A DNA stretch of 64,000 bases, from the NCBI GenBank assembly GCA_951828515.1, contig OX639992.1:5124217-5188216 (forward strand), in the 5' to 3' direction. Below, piece by piece: positions 34,078-42,860 of the stretch (position 1 is the stretch's first letter; each line of letters starts with the position of its first letter). The notes under the pieces are model-generated. The model did not search any database. It worked only from the letters and a program-made list of their open reading frames with translations, and was not told the DNA's origin. The DNA comes from an uncultured Poribacteria bacterium (GTDB lineage: Bacteria; Poribacteria; WGA-4E; WGA-3G). The translations under genes and the position numbers were made by a program.

Positions 34078-34202
34078 TAGGACTTACGCACTTCCCTGGT
34101 AGGTGCGGTTTTGCGGCGTATTCGCCCAAATGCGATCTGCATTCCCAACCGCACCGAATGCGTCCAAATAGATGAAATTTACTGATTTTGCGTAAGTCCT
34201 GA
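34078..34202. mobile_element. MITE-like element with AGGACTTACGCA ends
   Basis: AGGACTTACGCA (34079-34090) and TGCGTAAGTCCT (34189-34200) are perfect 12-bp terminal inverted repeats. Inner arms GGTGCGGTT (34102-34110) and AACCGCACC (34147-34155) also pair. ACCT flanks both sides (34074-34077 and 34203-34206), a possible 4-bp target duplication. No open frame lies inside its 125 bp, so it would be non-autonomous. Confidence 0.7.
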
Positions 34203-34230
34203 ACCTATAAGACGAGCAGCAGGAGATAGG

Positions 34231-36141
34231 TTACCAATCTTTGAACGGGAATATGCGAGTCTCTGTCGCCATTCCGTAGAAACTCCATAAACTTCCAGCG
34301 ACGAACTCGCCAAGAATTAAACCGAGGAAGAATGGGGCTGCCTTTCGATGCAACTGCAATCCGCCCTGCTTGATAATCAACCATTTTGCGATCGTGCTAA
34401 TCACAAGTGATATCCAGAGCCAGTTCATACACCAATCCGCGGCTCCTGAGACTGCATAACCAACGGCATGGAAGGGCCACCAAAAGAAACGCATCCGTAA
34501 AAACATCAAAAGGAACGTGAATCCCATACCAATCCCCATGGATGTTACTTCCGGGATATTCGGTCCTATAGGAAAATTAAGTTGTTGTTGGAGTCGATTG
34601 AAAGGATGATGTGCAAAACTCCCTGCTGATCCGAAACGATACACATCGTGCAAATATGCCCAGAAAGACCCGATCGAACCGACAAAGACTGCTAACAGCA
34701 TTACCCATACCAGCGGTTTCGGGTTGAACCGTGCCCGCGAGGCGAGTTGGAACCCCTCTAACTGGTGTGGCATCGGATGACTGCGGTGTGCACGATTGAA
34801 GAAAAACAGAAAGGAGAGTGCCGTAAGGTTTGAACCCCCCATGCCTCGTGAGCCAAGAATCGTCGGTAAGGCGTAATCCGGTCCCATATAATGGAGATCG
34901 TGTGCGGGGGCACCCGATTCCACCCGCATTCGGGTAATACCTGTTGATAGCGCGAAATACATCGCAAAGAAAGCGATACCGAGTGAAATACTAATGCCTA
35001 TCTTTACTGAAAAGGCGATGAGATAGATACATCCTAACACAATACCCACAATGGCAGTTCGGTACCGCATCGGTTCGACAGATTCATCAAGGCTGGAGCG
35101 TCCTGTGACGACTTGTCTAAAGACTTCTGTAAGGTATTTTCGGCTTGCCCATATCGCGAAAATCGCAAGCCCAAGGTACGCACCGAGTGACTGCTGGCGG
35201 TCATAAGGAAAACCGGGTAACCCCCGAATCCCAATGATAGCTCCGACAACTCGTTGCATCTTGCGAAACAGATAGAAGAACCAACAAGAGAACGATAAGT
35301 CTAAAGGCATAAAGAATCCGAGTCCAATAACGAATGGATAGATAGAAAAGGGGGTCCAACCGATGGCATTCCACGGCTTTTCAGTGAAAAATTGGCTGAT
35401 ATTCCGAAACCGAACGCCAATAATCGGGATCGTCGGAAAGAGGTAACTGAACCCGTTAATAAGGTTCAGCAATGAGACGAGAATAAATGCCGTCCAAAAA
35501 GGTCTGCCACGGAAGAAGTTCGCACCGCTGTCCCGTGTCATTTCTAATGGCAGTTGGATGATTGGGTAGGCGAGTTTCTCACGTTCAGTCCACTGCTTCC
35601 GCAGCACAACGTTGATGCACAACATCACAAACACAAGGACTACAATGAAACTCGTCCACCACAAAGCCGGACCGAGCCATGCTTGTAGTACCTCTATGCG
35701 ATAAAACGTTGTCTGTCCTTCGTAAAACCCTTCAAGAATCTGTTTATCTTGGACTGTTCCCCATGTTGGTATATATCGGTAGAGAAGCTCCCGCCATTCG
35801 TTCTCAGGTGTATCGAACCAGAAGACGTGCCCGATCATCGGGATGAGCACTTGGGCGTGGTCATGAGACGCAATCGCACTCGCCATACAAAGCATCACAT
35901 AGATGACGAGCAGTTCCCCGTGTGTCAATGCCCACTCTCGCTTTATACGCCGTACAAGTAGATTGAGGAGAGTGATCGCAAATACGAAGAAGACGGCGTT
36001 GAAAAATAGGGACATTGTTGTCGGAAACAGCCCCCACCAGACCATCTCCGTGTACATAATCCAATAGCAGTTGATCGGGATAAGGATGAGTGATAATATG
36101 ACCGATTTGAAAGTGACCCCGCGGGTTAAAGCCGAAGGCAT
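34231..36141 (-). CDS. Large polytopic membrane protein (DUF6785/DUF6784-like)
   Basis: The 636-residue protein begins MPSALTRGVTFKSVILSLIL after AGGAG and has about 14 hydrophobic segments spread over its length. Polar motifs between them include THGELLVIYVMLCMASAIASHDHAQVL (about 93-119), WTEREKLAYPIIQLPLEM (about 184) and SGAPAHDLHYMGPDYALPTILGSRGMGG (about 408-435). These resemble an uncharacterised family sometimes noted as OPT-transporter-like. I infer a transporter-like protein of the inner membrane with no known substrate. No co-transcribed partner is evident: the next minus-strand gene upstream ends at 36256, 115 bp away. Confidence 0.65.
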   Translation of the reverse strand: MPSALTRGVTFKSVILSLILIPINCYWIMYTEMVWWGLFPTTMSLFFNAVFFVFAITLLNLLVRRIKREWALTHGELLVIYVMLCMASAIASHDHAQVLIPMIGHVFWFDTPENEWRELLYRYIPTWGTVQDKQILEGFYEGQTTFYRIEVLQAWLGPALWWTSFIVVLVFVMLCINVVLRKQWTEREKLAYPIIQLPLEMTRDSGANFFRGRPFWTAFILVSLLNLINGFSYLFPTIPIIGVRFRNISQFFTEKPWNAIGWTPFSIYPFVIGLGFFMPLDLSFSCWFFYLFRKMQRVVGAIIGIRGLPGFPYDRQQSLGAYLGLAIFAIWASRKYLTEVFRQVVTGRSSLDESVEPMRYRTAIVGIVLGCIYLIAFSVKIGISISLGIAFFAMYFALSTGITRMRVESGAPAHDLHYMGPDYALPTILGSRGMGGSNLTALSFLFFFNRAHRSHPMPHQLEGFQLASRARFNPKPLVWVMLLAVFVGSIGSFWAYLHDVYRFGSAGSFAHHPFNRLQQQLNFPIGPNIPEVTSMGIGMGFTFLLMFLRMRFFWWPFHAVGYAVSGAADWCMNWLWISLVISTIAKWLIIKQGGLQLHRKAAPFFLGLILGEFVAGSLWSFYGMATETRIFPFKDW

Positions 36142-36255
36142 GTAGTTCTCCTGTAGTTTTCATAGTTGTCAGTTTCCAGTTAAGATGGATATAGTTCAAT
36201 CCCTGCTCTTGAAACTGTTAACTTCTATATCTTTCTCAGTCACTCATAAATGTAC

Positions 36256-38388
36256 CTATTCCATAACTGCTTGGAGTATCCGCACAATATCGAGATGTCC
36301 TTTCGATTCTGCTAACGTCAGTGCGGTGTCCCCTTGTCTATTTTTCAGGGTAACATCGGCGTGGTGCTCAAGTAGAAGTTGGACAATCGCCGAATGCCCG
36401 CGCCATGCGGCATACATCAACGCCGTTTCACCAGTTCGATTTTGGGCATTAACGACCGCACCTTTCGCAATCAGTCGTTTGGTAATCTCCAGATTTCCCG
36501 TCTTGTGGATAATAAAGATTAGCGGCGTATTGCCGTTGACATCTGTAAGGTTCACATCTGCGCCGTTTTCAGCGAGAAATGTCACTACGTCTCCGTAACC
36601 TTTTTCTGCGGCGATATGCAACGGAGTCCTACCGAGTGTATCTTTTCTGTTTACATCCGCACTCGTGTTGTGGAGATTCGTAAGATTACCTGTCCACGCG
36701 GCTTTGAAGAGTTTATCCTTGGGTGTGTCCAAAAACTCGGAGATGACGTGTTCCCGATTCGTGGGGAGATTCTCAAAGACTTGCACAACACCGCTCTGCC
36801 ACCGCACTTCAAGCCTATCAACAGTAGCGTGCGCGCCTAATCCGAAATGGAGTCGCCCGTCATGGCTAGACAGGTAACTCGCGCCTCGATTGATCTCCTG
36901 AACTTGTGTGTGTCCGTCCGCAGTCAAAATAACGCGTGTCCCAATTCCATCCTGACTGCTGACAACACCGACAGTTTTAATCCGAACCCAGTTGTGTTGT
37001 GTTCCGGTCTCGTTTCGCAATAAGGTCACAGGACCGTTAGATTGCGTGACGAGCATATCGACATCGCCATCGTTATCGTAGTCCCCAAACAGTGCCCCAC
37101 GGCTTACCGCAGTGCTTTGAAAATAGTTCCCTGCGCTCGTTGATACCTCTTGAAATGTGCCATCTCCTTGATTACGGAAAATCTGATCCCGTTGACGATA
37201 CGTCAGGATATCGTGTGTGTCTTCAATATTGTCGATGATATGTCCATTAGCAATGAATATATCTTGCCAACCGTCGTTATCAGCATCAAGAAAGCCTGTG
37301 CCAAATCCAACGAACAGGTAACTCTCTTTACCGAGATGTGCCTCATAAATAACATCAGTGAACGTTCCATCACCATTGTTACGGTAAAGCGTATTGGTTT
37401 CATAAGAGAGGTTCGTGACGAAAATATCGTACCATCCGTCGCCGTTATAATCGTCGGTTGCAACTCCCATCCCCGCTTGTGCAACACCATTGAAACTGTA
37501 AGCGCATCCAGCGAGCAGCGAAATTTCACTGAACGTTCCATCACCGTTGTTATAAAAAAAATCGTTTCGGGTATCGTCGTTTGCGACATAAAGGTCTGGA
37601 GCCCCATCGTTGTTGAAGTCGGCTGAGACGACCCCTAACCCTTTTCCGTGAAACAAGCCACCAATACCCCCAACACCGGCTTCTTGACTGACATCTGTAA
37701 AGGTTCCATCGCCGTTATTGCGGTAGAGCGTATCCGGCGCGCCTTCAAACAGGGAAGGGTGACAATAGGTTTGAACCCCGTCTTCTCCGCATGGACGATA
37801 CGGAACATCCACTGAATACACAAGATAGTTGACAACGAACAGATCCAGGTGCCCGTCTCGGTTATAGTCGAGAAAACACGCGCTACTACTCCAAGCTGGG
37901 TCGCCAACACCGGTTTCTTGACTAACATCTGTAAAGGTCCCGTCGCCGTTGTTGCGGTAGAGAACATTGACACCAAAATTGGTCACATAAAGATCTACAT
38001 CGCCATCGTTGTCGTAATCCGCACAAGTGGCTCCCTGTCCGTAGTTGCCGCGGTTTCCCACGCCTGCGATCGTTGTAATGTCAGTAAAGGTACTATCGCC
38101 GTTGTTCCGATAGAGCACGCTGGGTGTTTCATCTGTTGATGCCGAACCCTTCCAATAGCCGCTGTTAACGAGGTAGAGGTCCAAATTGCCGTCGTTATTG
38201 GCATCGAAGAAGGCACCACCAGCACCGAGGGTTTCAGGCAAGTGATATGCCCCTTCAGCACCATTGATATGCCTAAAATTGATACCTGCTTCCGTCGTCA
38301 CATCAACAAACTGGATCGCGGCAGATGACAGTGAGCGTGGGACACATATAAGGAGGACTATGAGGATGCCTATGCTTTTACTTTTCAT
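36256..38388 (-). CDS. Secreted FG-GAP/VCBS - ASPIC/UnbV - ankyrin fusion protein
   Basis: From ATG 38388 it has 710 residues with a signal peptide ending SLSSA. Seven FG-GAP/VCBS-type repeats follow (DGNLDLYLVNSG, DGDVDLYVTNFG, DGHLDLFVVNYL, GAPDLYVANDD, DGWYDIFVTNL, DGWQDIFIANGH, DGDVDMLVTQSNG; about 55-420), each with a calcium-type DxDxDG loop. An ASPIC/UnbV domain (about 440-535, NWVRIKTVGVVSSQDGIGTRV, RGASYLSSHDGRLHFGLG) and four ankyrin repeats (about 575-705, GRTPLHIAAEKGYGDVVTFL, GETALMYAAWRGHSAIVQLL) end the chain. Its ATG overlaps the stop of the upstream FGE-sulfatase gene by 11 nt, implying translational coupling. Confidence 0.82.
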   Translation of the reverse strand: MKSKSIGILIVLLICVPRSLSSAAIQFVDVTTEAGINFRHINGAEGAYHLPETLGAGGAFFDANNDGNLDLYLVNSGYWKGSASTDETPSVLYRNNGDSTFTDITTIAGVGNRGNYGQGATCADYDNDGDVDLYVTNFGVNVLYRNNGDGTFTDVSQETGVGDPAWSSSACFLDYNRDGHLDLFVVNYLVYSVDVPYRPCGEDGVQTYCHPSLFEGAPDTLYRNNGDGTFTDVSQEAGVGGIGGLFHGKGLGVVSADFNNDGAPDLYVANDDTRNDFFYNNGDGTFSEISLLAGCAYSFNGVAQAGMGVATDDYNGDGWYDIFVTNLSYETNTLYRNNGDGTFTDVIYEAHLGKESYLFVGFGTGFLDADNDGWQDIFIANGHIIDNIEDTHDILTYRQRDQIFRNQGDGTFQEVSTSAGNYFQSTAVSRGALFGDYDNDGDVDMLVTQSNGPVTLLRNETGTQHNWVRIKTVGVVSSQDGIGTRVILTADGHTQVQEINRGASYLSSHDGRLHFGLGAHATVDRLEVRWQSGVVQVFENLPTNREHVISEFLDTPKDKLFKAAWTGNLTNLHNTSADVNRKDTLGRTPLHIAAEKGYGDVVTFLAENGADVNLTDVNGNTPLIFIIHKTGNLEITKRLIAKGAVVNAQNRTGETALMYAAWRGHSAIVQLLLEHHADVTLKNRQGDTALTLAESKGHLDIVRILQAVME

Positions 38389-39241
38389 AATCTTTCGCGA
38401 GGCGGAATCCGATGAAACTGGTTCCGATCGCTGGGTATTGCCCAATTCGCGTGGAGCATCTCGCTAACTTTTCCTGGTTCAACCATGACCCACCTCTCAC
38501 AACGCGGCGACTCCCGACCGCCGGTCCTTTTGGGTTTCGCTCAGGACTACGGCGGTAGTATGTTTCGGAATACCAGTCAGCCACCCACTCCCAGACGTTG
38601 CCTGCCATGTCGTGCGCGCCGTAAAGGCTAATCCCTGTAGGGTATGAGCCAACGGATTGCAGATACGCACCCGATTGCCGCCAGATGTTCGCGTGGACGG
38701 TCGTTCCCTCAATGCGTTGCGTGAAGGTATCTCCCCAGGGCCATCGTCTTGTGTTTGTTCCGCGTGCGGCTTTTTCCCACTCCGCTTCGGTAGGTAGCCG
38801 CATACCTCGCCATGCCGCGTAGGCAACAGCGGAATGCCATGATACACCTATGACCGGATGATTCGGTTTTGTTTCTGCGATGCGGGGCCAAGTTCCAAAT
38901 TCACCCTCATAACTGATCGGGGTGTGTTCACTACCAATGCCCCCGTCTTCAAGCCAAAACTGATGATATTCAGCGTTGGTTACCTCCGTTTTACCGATAT
39001 AATAGGAATCCAGATAGATTTTGTGTGCCGGTGCTTCATTCGGCAGATCGTCATCGCTACCCATAGTGAAATAGCCTGCCGGGATGAGACACATTTCCGG
39101 TTCGCTCCACGCGCAGGGCGAAAACGCCAAGAAGGCATAAAATAAGATGGCTTTCGGCGTATTGGCTATCGGTTGTCGGAAACCGAAGGTTTCTGGCAGC
39201 AAGAGAATTTTATGGCAGGTGAAAATGATAGCAACTGCCAT
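38378..39241 (-). CDS. FGE-sulfatase (formylglycine-generating-enzyme-like) domain protein
   Basis: The frame is open from 39316, but that end overlaps the TPR gene and is made of dispersed-repeat DNA; ATG 39241 gives 287 residues and a signal-type segment ending SPCAWSEP. The FGE-like lectin fold is complete: MCLIPAGYFTMGSDDDLPNEAP (split about 54-75), YYIGKTEVTNAEYHQFW, PVIGVSWHSAVAYAAWRGMRLPTEAEWEKAARG, GAHDMAGNVWEWVADWY, RVVRGGSWLNQ and FIGFRLAK. The active-site Cys pair of true formylglycine-generating enzyme is not apparent. Such domains often act as substrate-binding or regulatory modules. It is probably co-translated with the FG-GAP gene that starts inside its stop region. Confidence 0.75.
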   Translation of the reverse strand: MAVAIIFTCHKILLLPETFGFRQPIANTPKAILFYAFLAFSPCAWSEPEMCLIPAGYFTMGSDDDLPNEAPAHKIYLDSYYIGKTEVTNAEYHQFWLEDGGIGSEHTPISYEGEFGTWPRIAETKPNHPVIGVSWHSAVAYAAWRGMRLPTEAEWEKAARGTNTRRWPWGDTFTQRIEGTTVHANIWRQSGAYLQSVGSYPTGISLYGAHDMAGNVWEWVADWYSETYYRRSPERNPKGPAVGSRRVVRGGSWLNQEKLARCSTRIGQYPAIGTSFIGFRLAKDYEK

Positions 39242-39290
39242 ACGCCCTACTGACCGCTGACTGCTGACTGCTGATTGCTGACCGCTATTC
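39242..39290. repeat. Dispersed GCTGACTGCTGATTGCTGACC-type repeat
   Basis: CTGACCGCTGACTGCTGACTGC and its continuation form a run of TGCTGA units. Related runs occur at about 30192, 31855, 42788, 45125 and 52530. Confidence 0.6.
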
Positions 39291-40448
39291 CGTGGATTTT
39301 GACGTGAGACGTTCATATTCCTGATAGGTCTTCTCGGCTTCTGTGTGTGCCCCAGCGAGTTTGTAAGCTTTGGAGAGATTCAGATAGAAGCGCGGTTCGG
39401 AGGGCTTTAAATGAATGGCTGTTTGGTACTGCTCTATTGCTTTGGAGTACTGTTTTAACATCAAATACGCACCTGCGAGGCTGTTGCGGTAGGTTGCGAC
39501 GTTCGGTTTCTGTTGAATTGCTTTCTGGTACATCGCCACTGTCTGTTTGTAATTCTGCTGTTGAAAGTGGGCGTATCCGAGTGCCTCATAGCCGCGCGTC
39601 TCTTGTGGTATGAGTGCAATATAACGTTCCAAAGATTGTGTTGCCTCAGTCCAGAGCTGACGCTTTAGTTGGATTCTGCCAAGTCGGTACCACGCCTCAG
39701 CATTCGTAGGGTTTAACTGCACAAATCGCTTGAGATGTGTTAACTGCTCTGCCTCAATAGACAGTACCTCAAAACGTTGTAAATTTCTCTGTGCTATTTC
39801 CGTTTGCCCAATACGTCGATACGCGGTACCTAAAGAAAAGTGTGCTTTCGCGTGGAAAGGATCAATTTCAAGCAGTTTTTTGAAAGTATCAATAGCGGAT
39901 TGCCAGGCTTCCTGTTGAAGAAAGGCATTACCAAGTGTGTAGCGTGCCATTAGCGAAGTTGGATCGAGTTTAAGTGCGTGTTGGAGTTCTTGAATAGCAA
40001 CCTCGGTTAGATTGTCACGAAAATAGGCAATACCTAATAGAGTCCGTGTGCGCGCATGGTCGGGATCCATCGCTACTGCTTTCTGTAGGACTCGTGTCGC
40101 TTGCGCGGGGTCCCCTAAATGAACGAGTAGCACATCACCCAGCTCATAATACGCCTCAATATAGTTTTCATCTGCGATTGTTGCCTGTTGAAACGCTTCA
40201 GCCGCGGCATGGGTCTCCTCGGCACCTTTATAAATCAATCCCAAAACGCAGTGTGCATCCGCCAAGGATGCATCCAGAGTAATCGCTTTCTCTAAAGCGG
40301 TTCTCGCTTTTTCCTGCTCTCCGTGAGCGAGCGCGCGTAATCCTGCGTCATATAACCGTGCCGCTTCGGGATGGTATCTCGGTGCTGCAATGGTAAGTGA
40401 TGTCTGGAATAGTATCAGGAGCGCGAAGATGCATTTGAATGGGGTCAT
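39285..40448 (-). CDS. Exported TPR-repeat protein
   Basis: The 387-residue protein has a signal peptide (MTPFKCIFALLILFQTSLTI, cleavage near AAPR). The rest is about ten tetratricopeptide repeats of 34 residues, visible from ADAHCVLGLIYKGAEETHAAAEAFQQA through LMARYTLGNAFLQQEAWQSAIDTFKKLLEIDP to LAGAYLMLKQYSKAIEQYQTAIHLKP (examples given in parts). TPR arrays bind partner proteins; the partner is unknown. It precedes the FGE-sulfatase and FG-GAP genes on the same strand, which suggests that the three act together at the cell surface or periplasm. No promoter was assigned. Confidence 0.85.
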   Translation of the reverse strand: MTPFKCIFALLILFQTSLTIAAPRYHPEAARLYDAGLRALAHGEQEKARTALEKAITLDASLADAHCVLGLIYKGAEETHAAAEAFQQATIADENYIEAYYELGDVLLVHLGDPAQATRVLQKAVAMDPDHARTRTLLGIAYFRDNLTEVAIQELQHALKLDPTSLMARYTLGNAFLQQEAWQSAIDTFKKLLEIDPFHAKAHFSLGTAYRRIGQTEIAQRNLQRFEVLSIEAEQLTHLKRFVQLNPTNAEAWYRLGRIQLKRQLWTEATQSLERYIALIPQETRGYEALGYAHFQQQNYKQTVAMYQKAIQQKPNVATYRNSLAGAYLMLKQYSKAIEQYQTAIHLKPSEPRFYLNLSKAYKLAGAHTEAEKTYQEYERLTSKSTE

Positions 40449-40514
40449 AGATTCAAGGGAATAGGAGTGTATAGGGACGGAGTTTTAACCCCGTCCACTA
40501 CCACTATATCTAAA

Positions 40515-41321
40515 TTATTGCGACTTAATGTCTGCCCACGTTGTTGTTAGCCGTCCCTGCGGGGTTACAGGCGTTAATCCGAGCACAGAGCCGAGTCCAT
40601 CATTCATCAGATTTTGAATATCGGCTTGTTCGAGTGGCACATTGAAGACTGCAATCTCGTCCATCAATCCCAATGCCTGTCTTTCCGTGGGTGTTCCCCC
40701 TAAATGGACATCAACACCCGCAACGCCGAAGACACCCGTTGTATCGTGCTCGATGTCAACTTCACCATCAACGTAGAGGATCTTTTTTGCACCGTCATAG
40801 GTGAAAGCGAGGTGATGCCATTGATCGTCGTTAACAACGCTGGGTCCGAAGAGCCAGCGCGGATTCAATTCACGGCTACCAACTTCGATTTTCCCTTGAT
40901 TTCCGCCTCTGCCGGGACCAAAGACGTTCAGGATATTATTCCATTGTGTCGTAAAGGCGATGACCATGTGGTCGTCTGCACAGCATCCACCGTGTGGATC
41001 GCCTTTTCTTTGGATTTTCACCCACGCGACACCCGTGTAGGCTTCGGCTGTGCTGTCTAAACTATCTGAATTTGCGACATTGACGTAGTCATCGTCCCCA
41101 TCAAGGCTAAGTGCTTTTCCCCACTTGCCGCCATCGGTAACTTCTGCGCCGTTTATAAGTTCGCCATCGTTTCCGTAGCTGCTGGAATCGCTAACATCGC
41201 CATCGTCGAAGAGCCAGACACCGACAGCGGTCTCACTGTCAACTGCGGCGAAACTCTGCAGTGGGATTAATACCATCGCCAGTACCGCCAAAACGCATAG
41301 TATTGCCCAATTCTTTGTCAT
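40515..41321 (-). CDS. Secreted LamG-domain protein with conserved C-terminal tail
   Basis: From ATG 41321 (AAGGAG upstream) it has 268 residues: a signal peptide ending QSFAAV, then a concanavalin-like LamG/LamG-like jellyroll domain (GVWLFDDG, DSSSYGNDGELI, GKALSLDGDDDYVNVANS, TGVAWVKI, DDQWHHLAFTYDGAKKILYVDGE, LMDEIAVFNVPL). It ends VTPQGRLTTTWADIKSQ, a tail almost repeated in the proteins at 62081 and 62921. A second Cys-bearing loop (GGCCADDH) sits in the middle. The domain type usually binds carbohydrate or mediates adhesion. Its promoter is just downstream of an ISAs1-type insertion. Confidence 0.85.
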   Translation of the reverse strand: MTKNWAILCVLAVLAMVLIPLQSFAAVDSETAVGVWLFDDGDVSDSSSYGNDGELINGAEVTDGGKWGKALSLDGDDDYVNVANSDSLDSTAEAYTGVAWVKIQRKGDPHGGCCADDHMVIAFTTQWNNILNVFGPGRGGNQGKIEVGSRELNPRWLFGPSVVNDDQWHHLAFTYDGAKKILYVDGEVDIEHDTTGVFGVAGVDVHLGGTPTERQALGLMDEIAVFNVPLEQADIQNLMNDGLGSVLGLTPVTPQGRLTTTWADIKSQ

Positions 41322-41388
41322 TTTATAAATCTCCTTTGAAATGTGAATGGGTTGCCTAAACAAAACGCTGAGGCATCAATTTTCCGCT

Positions 41389-41417
41389 ATTCTATCATAA
41401 CGGATGCATAATGTCAA
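41389..41417 (-). promoter_or_regulatory. Promoter of the LamG gene, next to the IS insertion
   Basis: On the minus strand TTGACA (41417-41412) and TAGAAT (41394-41389) are spaced by 17 bp. The IS target duplication begins at 41427, so the insertion lies 9 bp upstream of the -35 hexamer and leaves the promoter intact. Confidence 0.75.
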
Positions 41418-41436
41418 GCGGAATCTATTTTCCCTA

Positions 41437-42774
41437 CAGAGCGATTCAGTTTTAAGAGTTATCCATGAATAAGGTTAACTGCGAGTTTAGGTGTGTCAGC
41501 GAACTCTCGTAGTGTTTGCGAGATTTTTGTGCATCCTGCGAATCGTAGGACGGAAATGGCGGTGTTTCGCAACGCCGCCATGACGTGTGGAATGCTGCCG
41601 GTTCGTGCCTGTGAAGCGTCTTCATCGAAGATGACATCTCGGACCCAATGGAGTTTGTTTTCTATCGTCCAATGCTCTCGCCGAAGTTTGAGTAAGTCTT
41701 CAGCCGAAGCCTTCTCGGGAGGCAGACTTGTGATGCCAAACTGCGTCTGGTGTGTAATTTCTGCCGTCTGGATGTGCCGTCGCTCGATGTGGTATTCGTA
41801 GACCTGTGCGAGTCCTGGCCAATCGGCATCGGGGGTCAACAAGGTGCTACTTCTCAGGGTTCGCGTGGTGATAAACCCATGTGCGGTTTCCACGTCGGTG
41901 TGCCTGTCAAGATGTGCCTCTGCCTGGATGTGGAGGTTTTCAAACCGCCGGGCATCTACTTCCGGGGGGTCTGTCTCCGAGAGAGGTTCAAAGAGGTCTC
42001 GGATATCCTCAAACAAGTGCTTCTGATTCGCTTTGACGGGGAGGGCGTAATCGGCATTCGCGGCGAGAATATCCTTACAAAACGCCCGCTGCGTCAGAAG
42101 GGCATCGGTTGTGATGACTGTCCCGGCGACATCAAAGTGTTTCAGGAGTTGGGAGGCAACCGGGATTTCATTGGTTTTTTCACCGACAGCACATTCTGCC
42201 AGGGGGATGCCTAACTCGTGAGATACCGCAGCAAGTAGATGGAGCCTGCGGGACTCTTCGGAGTCGGTACCACGCAAACTTTTTCCATCTATCGCAACGC
42301 CCGTCAGACGCGTCTCGAAAAACGGGTATCTTTGACGCTTCGTCATCACCCACTTCGTCAAGACCTGTTCTAACTTGACGACATCAAGGGCCTTCAAGAG
42401 ATTATGAAACGTGCTACCGCAAGGCTTTTCTCTACGTCTGAACCCTAAAGCTTCTGCCACTGCTGGCTGTCTTCGGAGCCACGTCGCTATGCAGGTATAA
42501 CCTTTATGACCACACAGCAGCCCGACGACCAACACACCGAGCATTGCCTTCAAAGGATACCGGAGACCTTTTTTCTTGCGAGGTTCTGGGACTTCTGCTA
42601 ACATATCAAGTAAGTGGCAAGAGTGGTTTCTTGTCATGATTCACCTCAAAAATAGGTTGGTTTTAAGGTGAAGTATAGCAGAAGTCGCGTGAAACGTCAC
42701 GCGACTTCTGCTTTTCTGAAGATATTAACATCTGTGAAAAAATACAGCAAAAAAACGAAAACTGAATCCCTCTG
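41437..42774. mobile_element. Complete ISAs1-family insertion sequence, 1338 bp
   Basis: Terminal inverted repeats: CAGAGCGATTCAGTTTT (41437-41453) and AAAACTGAATCCCTCTG (42758-42774), 17 bp with one mismatch. The 10-bp direct repeat ATTTTCCCTA flanks both ends (41427-41436 and 42775-42784), a clear target duplication of a length usual for ISAs1. The single transposase gene is intact. A 15-bp-stem hairpin (AGCAGAAGTCGCGTG / CACGCGACTTCTGCT, 42677-42712) lies upstream of that gene and could shield it from outside transcription. Confidence 0.93.
41459..42637 (-). CDS. ISAs1-family DDE transposase
   Basis: The 392-residue protein has the family's order: an N-terminal DUF4338-like stretch with RKKKGLRYPLKAMLGVLVVGLLCG (about 20-43), VAIDGKSLRGT (first Asp, about 114), VITTDALLTQ (second Asp, about 179) and the HWTIENKLHWVRDVIFDEDAS region (Glu, about 333). 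It ends with LRFAGCTKISQTLREFA. All catalytic residues are intact and no frameshift is seen, so the element may be active. The start ATG is 40 bp downstream (on the minus strand) of the hairpin at 42677-42712. Confidence 0.93.
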   Translation of the reverse strand: MTRNHSCHLLDMLAEVPEPRKKKGLRYPLKAMLGVLVVGLLCGHKGYTCIATWLRRQPAVAEALGFRRREKPCGSTFHNLLKALDVVKLEQVLTKWVMTKRQRYPFFETRLTGVAIDGKSLRGTDSEESRRLHLLAAVSHELGIPLAECAVGEKTNEIPVASQLLKHFDVAGTVITTDALLTQRAFCKDILAANADYALPVKANQKHLFEDIRDLFEPLSETDPPEVDARRFENLHIQAEAHLDRHTDVETAHGFITTRTLRSSTLLTPDADWPGLAQVYEYHIERRHIQTAEITHQTQFGITSLPPEKASAEDLLKLRREHWTIENKLHWVRDVIFDEDASQARTGSIPHVMAALRNTAISVLRFAGCTKISQTLREFADTPKLAVNLIHG

Positions 42775-42860
42775 ATTTTCCCTAAATGACACTGCTGATT
42801 GTTGACTCCCTTTTCCGTGGTTGTGCTATACTATCTCATAACTACTTTTTGGGAGACGAT

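Noticed and set aside
37150-37626. Long open frame on the plus strand opposite the FG-GAP gene
   Set aside because: It mirrors the repeated DGDGT codons of the minus-strand FG-GAP repeats, has no ribosome-binding site and no domain.
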